Shown here one piece after another: positions 55,069 through 61,600 of a DNA stretch of 64,000 bases (position 1 is its first letter; every line of letters begins with the position of its first letter). This DNA comes from Geobacter sp. OR-1 (lineage in GTDB: Bacteria > Desulfobacterota > Desulfuromonadia > Geobacterales > DSM-12255). The notes beneath the pieces are model-generated. The model saw only the letters and a program-made list of their open reading frames with translations. It had not been told where the DNA came from and ran no database searches. Where the stretch lies: contig NZ_BAZF01000013.1 in the NCBI RefSeq assembly GCF_000813145.1, positions 62,001 to 126,000 of the forward strand, given 5' to 3'. Both the position numbers and the translations under genes were made by a program.

Positions 55069-56919
55069 ATGATCAGACTTTCATTTGAAAATATCCGGTT
55101 GCATCTTGCGCCGGTTCTCGTTCTGGTTGCCGTCACCTTTCTTGTATATGGCCGGATAATCGGTCACGATTTCATCTTCAACTGGGACGATAACCTGTAT
55201 GTTGTCGAAAACCCCGCAATCCGGGGGATTTCCCTGTCTCACCTGAAAGAAATCTTCACAAGCTACTACGTCGGCAATTATGCCCCGGTCCAGATGCTTT
55301 CCTACATGTTCGACTATGAGTTGTGGGGTACGAGGGCAGGCGGGTTCCTTTTTACCAATATTGTCATCCATCTGCTTAATGGCATCCTGTTCTACCGGAT
55401 CATTCTCGCCCTCGACCAGAACCGGGTTGCTGCACTGGTTGGTTCCGCACTGTTTCTTCTGCATCCGGTGCAGGTTGAAAGCGTAGCATGGGTTTCTCAA
55501 AGGAAAAACCTGCTGGCGATGTTGTTTTTCCTGCTTTCCTGGGAGTTTTACCGGCAGTTTGCCGAATCTGCCCCGAGGAACAAATGGGCGCTCTATCTCC
55601 TGTCAGTTGTTGCCTTTGTCCTGGCGCTCTTGGCGAAGTCAGTCGCGGTAATGCTCCCGGTTGTCCTTATTTGCCAGGATATCTGCTTCGGAAAACGGCT
55701 CCGGGGCAGCAATGTTGTCAACAAGATCCCATACCTGATCGCTGCTACCGCTGTAGCGGCGCTGGCCATCTACACCCAGCAGACCGAACTCGGAGGCGGT
55801 AGGGCGGAATTCCACGGTGGTACCCCGCTGGCTACATTTTTCACCATGCTGACTGTATTTGTCCGGTACCTGGCATTGATCGTCTGGCCTGCAGGGCTCA
55901 GCGCGGTTTATGCGCCAACGATCCACACTGCGCTCACCTTGCCGGTGTTTCTTTCTGCCTTGCTGCTCCTGGTTTTGTTGGTCGCGGGTTGCCTGCTGTG
56001 GCGAAGCGACAAAAGACTCGCTTTCTGGCCTGTGGTGGCGGTTGCCGGGATAATCCCCGTTTCCCAGATCGTGCCCCTGGTAACGCTTATGAATGACAGG
56101 TACCTCTATTTCCCGATGATCGGCGTGGCGGCGTTGGTCGGCAACCTGGCTGCCCGGCTCCTGGCCCGAAGAGACGATGTCGCCTGGCGCTGGGGTGGGG
56201 TAGCGGTGTTGGCTTTGCTCGCTACGGTTTCGTTTGTCCGGGCCGGCTGCTGGCGCAATGCCGCAACTCTCTGGAGCGATGCCGTGATCAAGAGCCCGAC
56301 GGCTACCTATGCCTGGTCGAGCCTCGGCGAGGTCTATTTCCGGGAATTGCGGGTGACCGAGGCGGTCCGGGCATACGAACACAGCCTGGAACTGGATCCG
56401 AACAACCGGATGACCCCTAACGCCCTCGGCCCGATCTATACCAGAATGGGGCAGTTGGACAAAGGTTACGAAATGTTGAACCGGTTCCTGAAGATCCGCC
56501 CCAATGATGTCAAAACGCTGGCTTATCTCGGCATCAACCAGTCGGAGCGGGGAAATTACGACGAGGCGGAGCGGCTGTACCTCAAGGCCCTCTCTCTTCA
56601 GCCGGATTCGGCCAAAGTGCTCCTGCTGTTGGGAGAGTTGTCCGTAAAGCGGCAGAGGTATGAGGAAGCGCGCAAGTATCTGATGCAGATCGAAGCACAG
56701 GGTAAAAAAGATCCCGATGCTGCATACCGCCTGGCATGCCTGGAATCCATGGCCGGTCGGCAGCAGGAATCCCTGCTATGGCTGGAAACGGCTATCCAGC
56801 GTGGGTATCGGGATTTTGCCGGGCTTTATGAGAACAAGGAACTGTCCGCACTCTGGCAAAATCCTCGCTACCAGATGATGCTGCAACAGTATTTCCCGGC
56901 AGAACTGCGGGGAGAGTGA
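55069..56919 (+). CDS. TMTC-like membrane protein with long TPR array (copy 10)
   Basis: A 616-residue protein and the most divergent copy. The first loop has NWDDNLY (acidic pair 40-41), then NYAPVQMLSYMFDYELWG, HPVQVESVAW and SQRKNLL, where Asn replaces the Asp of RKD. The ~220 C-terminal residues hold five or more TPR-like units and a closing domain. I chose the ATG at 55069; the frame extends to 55021 inside the preceding gene. It lacks the DW-aromatic tail and groups with copies 8 and 9 by TPR length. It converges with the next gene across only 5 bases. Confidence 0.82.
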   Translation: MIRLSFENIRLHLAPVLVLVAVTFLVYGRIIGHDFIFNWDDNLYVVENPAIRGISLSHLKEIFTSYYVGNYAPVQMLSYMFDYELWGTRAGGFLFTNIVIHLLNGILFYRIILALDQNRVAALVGSALFLLHPVQVESVAWVSQRKNLLAMLFFLLSWEFYRQFAESAPRNKWALYLLSVVAFVLALLAKSVAVMLPVVLICQDICFGKRLRGSNVVNKIPYLIAATAVAALAIYTQQTELGGGRAEFHGGTPLATFFTMLTVFVRYLALIVWPAGLSAVYAPTIHTALTLPVFLSALLLLVLLVAGCLLWRSDKRLAFWPVVAVAGIIPVSQIVPLVTLMNDRYLYFPMIGVAALVGNLAARLLARRDDVAWRWGGVAVLALLATVSFVRAGCWRNAATLWSDAVIKSPTATYAWSSLGEVYFRELRVTEAVRAYEHSLELDPNNRMTPNALGPIYTRMGQLDKGYEMLNRFLKIRPNDVKTLAYLGINQSERGNYDEAERLYLKALSLQPDSAKVLLLLGELSVKRQRYEEARKYLMQIEAQGKKDPDAAYRLACLESMAGRQQESLLWLETAIQRGYRDFAGLYENKELSALWQNPRYQMMLQQYFPAELRGE

Positions 56920-56924
56920 AGTAT

Positions 56925-58190
56925 CTACTGGTTGGTCATGATGTAATGCATATCGGCCCAGTCGATACGGATATCAGGTTTTACCGGCTGCGCACCGGTA
57001 GCCCCTTTGCTGGCCATACCTATGGCCATTACATTGGTTTCTGTTTGTTGCGGAGCGAGCAGTCTTGGCCCCCACTGCAGGAACATCACCCTGTTGTCTC
57101 TACTGGACAGGGGAACGCGTGCTGACTCATCGTTAACCTTCCCCTCTTTGTTCGAAAAATAAACCAGGTCCGGTTTGATATCCCCAACCCATTCAATAAA
57201 ATTAGCCATCCCTGAGTAAGGCCCCTTTTCCCCCAGGACTATGGGGTTCCCCCGGTCAAACATGCCGGCGAAAGAGTATTTATAGGGATCTATTAATGCC
57301 TCGTAATAATATTGACGGTCTTGCACCCAGCCGACATTGCCGCCTGAAGAGCCGTAATCGCCCACCCAAGGTTCGTCGCCGTAAACAAAGAAATACGCTG
57401 CCGGTTTTTCACTAAGGTTTTTGAACCGATTTGCAAGCACAAAGTACTGATCTCCCGCGCGATATATCAGGAATCGGTCGATTTGAAACGGGACACCGTC
57501 CAGCAAAACCCGGTGGCTGCTCTGTAACATCACTTTCTTGGATGTATCATAGTGAATTTTTGAGCCCAGAAACTCCCATGAAGAGGGGAAAACCATTTTC
57601 TCCGGCGAACTGCCGCCCGCTATGGCCTCGTTTGCATTACACCATATGTGAAACCAGCGTGCTCCGTTATAAAAGGCAACACCGGTCTCATTCAGTTGCA
57701 CCGTGCTCTCCTCGTATCGTGAGTACGGGAGCCCTCCTCCGATAAAAATGCCGCGCGGCGCTTTACCTTCACTGTCCTGGAATCTGCTCAGGCAGATTAC
57801 AAATCTGGTGCCGTCGGGTGAGCGGTTGTAGATAAACCCATGTCCGGCATTTCGATTCCATGAGAGCTTAATATGGGGTTCGTTCCTGTTATGAGCCGGT
57901 TCGTTATCAAACAGCGAATGTAGCCAGGGGAGATCCTTTTTAACGATGACTCGATCGTACTCTCCAAGGAGAACGTCGTCTTTAATCTCCAGGAGTTTGC
58001 CATTAGCGCCTTGAAGAAGATAAATTCCTTCAAAATCACCTTCAATGTCAAATCTGATTGTTAGTACAAAGATTCCAACAAACAGGAAAAGGATGATTGA
58101 CACCAGTATCGCAGGTCTACGCATGTTGGATTGAGAAAATATCATGTGAAAAAATTGAAAAACTCCTGTAATTTCAGCCACTACATACAT
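56925..58190 (-). CDS. Membrane-anchored protein of unknown function
   Basis: A protein of up to 421 residues on the minus strand. One hydrophobic segment (PAILVSIILFLFVGIFVL, about 26-43) anchors it, with a ~375-residue soluble, beta-rich domain outside. The domain is rich in Trp, Tyr and Gly (WNRNAGHGF, GARWFHIW, GDYGSSGG) and has one or two cysteines, which is compatible with a carbohydrate-binding or lectin-like fold, but I recognise no family. The start is uncertain: in-frame ATGs at 58145 and 58124 would place the anchor nearer the N-terminus, and none has a good ribosome site. Confidence 0.7.
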   Translation of the reverse strand: MYVVAEITGVFQFFHMIFSQSNMRRPAILVSIILFLFVGIFVLTIRFDIEGDFEGIYLLQGANGKLLEIKDDVLLGEYDRVIVKKDLPWLHSLFDNEPAHNRNEPHIKLSWNRNAGHGFIYNRSPDGTRFVICLSRFQDSEGKAPRGIFIGGGLPYSRYEESTVQLNETGVAFYNGARWFHIWCNANEAIAGGSSPEKMVFPSSWEFLGSKIHYDTSKKVMLQSSHRVLLDGVPFQIDRFLIYRAGDQYFVLANRFKNLSEKPAAYFFVYGDEPWVGDYGSSGGNVGWVQDRQYYYEALIDPYKYSFAGMFDRGNPIVLGEKGPYSGMANFIEWVGDIKPDLVYFSNKEGKVNDESARVPLSSRDNRVMFLQWGPRLLAPQQTETNVMAIGMASKGATGAQPVKPDIRIDWADMHYIMTNQ

Positions 58191-58691
58191 TAATGAGATT
58201 ATGGGAAACTGTAAAGAAGATTTTCTGACCGTAATCTCGTTTTATTTTTCATTGATTAATAAATGGCAATTCGTAATGAATAAATAATTAAATATGAATA
58301 ATAAGTGTATGAGATATTTATACGCCTTATAACGACGGGTTTTATGACGCTTTGGTGAAATTCCGCTTAAATAATTATAATTAGAGTATTTTTGCGGATA
58401 TTTAGCTGCCAATATGCTGGTTAACCATTATTAATATACCGTTACCGGCCAATGAGAGAAGGTAAGGCGGTAAATCCGGTTACATCATGTATTAGCGGTC
58501 GTTTTTCAATGGTCTAATTAACTCGTGTTTTGAGCGGAATTCTCTGCTCGATCAGAGGGTGTATTTAACAACTGGCACTTTTACTGCTCTCTTTATCTAT
58601 TCGGGGGAGTCTTTCCGCGAAAAGGCTATGTTGACTTTCTGTTTAATGAGTTATGTGTAATGTTTGCCGTTTTAATTGCAGGAAACAGCTG
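58191..58691. other. AT-rich non-coding region between divergent genes
   Basis: This 501-base stretch is the only long non-coding region in the window. Bases 58230-58440 are markedly AT-rich compared with the surrounding genes. The right half holds a sigma54-type promoter (58573-58588) and a short inverted repeat, CTCTG-N6-CAGAG (58542-58557), that might bind an activator. I saw no open frame with a credible product, no tRNA, and no GEMM-type riboswitch motif. Confidence 0.6.
58573..58588 (+). promoter_or_regulatory. Sigma54 (-24/-12) promoter upstream of the cytochrome gene
   Basis: TGGCAC-TTTTA-CTGCT matches the sigma54 consensus TGGCAC-N5-TTGCT with one mismatch, and the GG and GC dinucleotides are at the required spacing. 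Transcription would begin near 58599 and give a leader of about 93 bases before the ATG at 58692. Such promoters need an enhancer-binding activator; the repeat at 58542-58557 is too close to be a typical upstream site. Confidence 0.6.
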
Positions 58692-61600
58692 ATGAATGTG
58701 CTGCATCGCCGACTTGAGAAGAGGGAGAACAAGGATATGCGAGATCGTTTACTGAAAACCTTTGCCGGGATGCTGGCCATATCCCGAAAAGATTTCCAGG
58801 TCGTCTTACTGGGCGCTGCACTGGCAACGTCTCTTGCCCTTATCTCGCCAATGGTCAATTCTGCAGATGCGGCAAGCCAGCTCATTCACAACAGTACTTA
58901 CGGCGGTACCGGAAAATACGGAGTCTGGGGGCAGGAGTACACCTGTGCAACCTGCCATACAAAAGGCGGCACACCAAATATTAAGAAAATAAACCAGAGA
59001 ATCGTCACTCCGACCGGCCTGCGAACTGTAAACATGAATCGCTACACATCCACCTCGAATGATACTCAAGGCATTCTGGGGAACGATAGAAGGACTTTCA
59101 ACCTCGAAAACTCGGTCAACGTCTGTGAAGTATGCCACCACCGCACGGAGTATCATCAGTACAGTTCCAGCAAGGTTGCCGCAAAAGTTGGGGGGCTGGA
59201 TCACAGCCAGCACAAGAGCAACAAGTCTGACTGCACCAAGTGTCACGAACACCGTGCAGCATTCAAGCGACCGGAAGCGGATGAGTGCGATGTCTGCCAC
59301 GGCAATCCGCCGACCACTATTTCCGGAAACGGCACCAAGTTGTATACCAACGCCCTAGGCGATCCCCCTCCCAATGCCGGCGCTCATGACAAACACCGGA
59401 ATCAGATGCAGTTCGAATGTCACACCTGTCACAACAACTTCGGTCATGGGCTTCTGGGGAACGACAAGATCGAAATCGGATTCAGGATTACCAGCTCGAC
59501 CTGGAGACCTTTCCTGGGGGTTGTGAATAAAGGGACTTTCACAGGCACCATCGGCGGCGGATTCAATAACGAATATGCAGTTGCGCCGGGTAACCCCAAC
59601 ACTACACTCCTCCGGCAAGCTGGCAAAGCAAGCTGCAATATCTATTGTCATGGCGACAACTGGAACGTACCTTCCGGTCGCACCGGAACCGGAGTTTCCT
59701 GGACGCAGGGGCCTCTTGGCACATGTAATAATGCAGTGTGCCACGGAACAAACAGGCTGTATCCCCCAACTCCGGTACTTTTGAGTAACGTCTCCACCGG
59801 CGCCCATAAAACCCATGTCGGTAAACTCGGCAACGACGATGTCAAATGCGCGACCTGCCACGAAAATCTGCCTGATCCGCACATGGTCAACGGCAGAGTC
59901 AATGTCAACATGACCCTTGCTAACGCCAACCTGCCTCAGGTTGCTGTTCAGGCCAGGTATAACGGTTATGTCCTGTATTCCACTCACACCCTCGCCGCAT
60001 CCGGTTCGTATTTTACCTGTTCCAATCTCTATTGCCACAGTAGCGTACAGGGGAGCAACGGTACCGGGGCGCCAACCAGCTTCCAGGCTTCAGTACAATG
60101 GGGCGGCGGATACCTGTCATGCGATGCCTGCCACGGAGGGCAGCGAGACAATTCTACGCCGATTTCCTCGGGCGCGCACGCTAAGCACATCACCAATGCT
60201 TATTACCGGTACAGCTGTGACTCGTGCCATACCGGCGCTGGCAGGAGCGATCAGCTCAAGCATGCCGACAAGAATATCGATGTCGCAATGTCTGCAAGTT
60301 ATGGGGGGGCATACTCCCAGGTGGCTAATATTCCCGGGGACGGATTCGGAACTTGCTCAAACGTAAACTGTCACTACAGCAAAAACGTGGGGTGGGGGGA
60401 TGGCCAACTGAACTGTAATTCGTGCCATGGCAGTGATGCTTCAACACTTTCGTCCGGCGCCCACAGCGGTCATATCTCGACAGCGGCCAACAGCAGTCTG
60501 GGAACTCCGTTCGCCTGTTCCGAGTGTCATGCCCAGGTCGTCAGCAGCAATACGTCGGTCAAGGACTATCAACGGCACGCCAACAGCTTCTCCGATTACT
60601 CCGGTCGCAGGGCGGGGCGCTCATATGACAGTGCTAGCGGTGCTTGCGCCAACCTTTACTGCCATACTGATGGCAAGGGGCGCCAGAACGTCTTATTCGA
60701 TGCCGGAAACGGGTGGAAGTCCGGTACAGTTTATACCGATTGTAAAGGGTGCCATGGTAATGACGTGGCTCCGGCATTTACCAGCCTTGCCGGTGAGCCG
60801 AACTATTCCAATGCCAACGAAACCCAGCCGCGCGCCAACAGCCACGAACGGCACATGGGTGGTGTCGGAACCAGTACCTGTATCTATTGTCATGCCGGCA
60901 CTGTGAACGCTACGGGAGTGATTCTGGCCAACAGCACCACTCACACCAACCGGAGGATAGATGTCATCGCCGGTGGCACCAAGAGTTTCGGCTATAACCA
61001 GTCCACCAGGACCTGCTCCAATATCACCTGCCATGGCAACGGGTCGCGGCCGGTCAGGTGGGGCGAGGCATTCCCGGTGGACTGCACCGGTTGCCACGGC
61101 AACAATGCCCAAAGCTTCAGGCCACTCAGCTCCGGCAAACACACTGCCCACGTCAACCACAACACCTCAATCTGGGGACGTAACGTCCGATGCAATACCT
61201 GCCATGCCCTCACCGCCGGGACTGACGACAGAAGCATCCTCGATACCTCTGTCCATGGCAACGGGTTCAAGAACTTTACCGGTGTGATGGCTGGTGGACG
61301 AGGGTCTTATACTCTGACCACCGGCGTTTGTTCCGCCAATTACTGCCACTCGGACGGCAAAGGGGTGCAGAATGTGCCGTTCGTACAGGCAAACGCATGG
61401 AAATCCACCGCAACTCTCGATTGCACCGGTTGCCACGGCAACAGCGCAGCATCGGATTTCACCAGCGTCGCCGGCGAACCGAACTATCCGACCGACATCC
61501 CCGGGTCGCTCAGGGCCAACGACCACAAGAACCATGTGGATTTCGGGGCATCGACCTGCATCAGCTGCCATGCCGACACGGTCAACTCCACCGGTGTGAT

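Noticed and set aside
58440-58691. GEMM-type (cyclic dinucleotide) riboswitch before the cytochrome gene
   Set aside because: Such riboswitches precede some Geobacter cytochrome genes, but I found neither the GGACGCAAAGCC-like core nor the matching receptor helix here.
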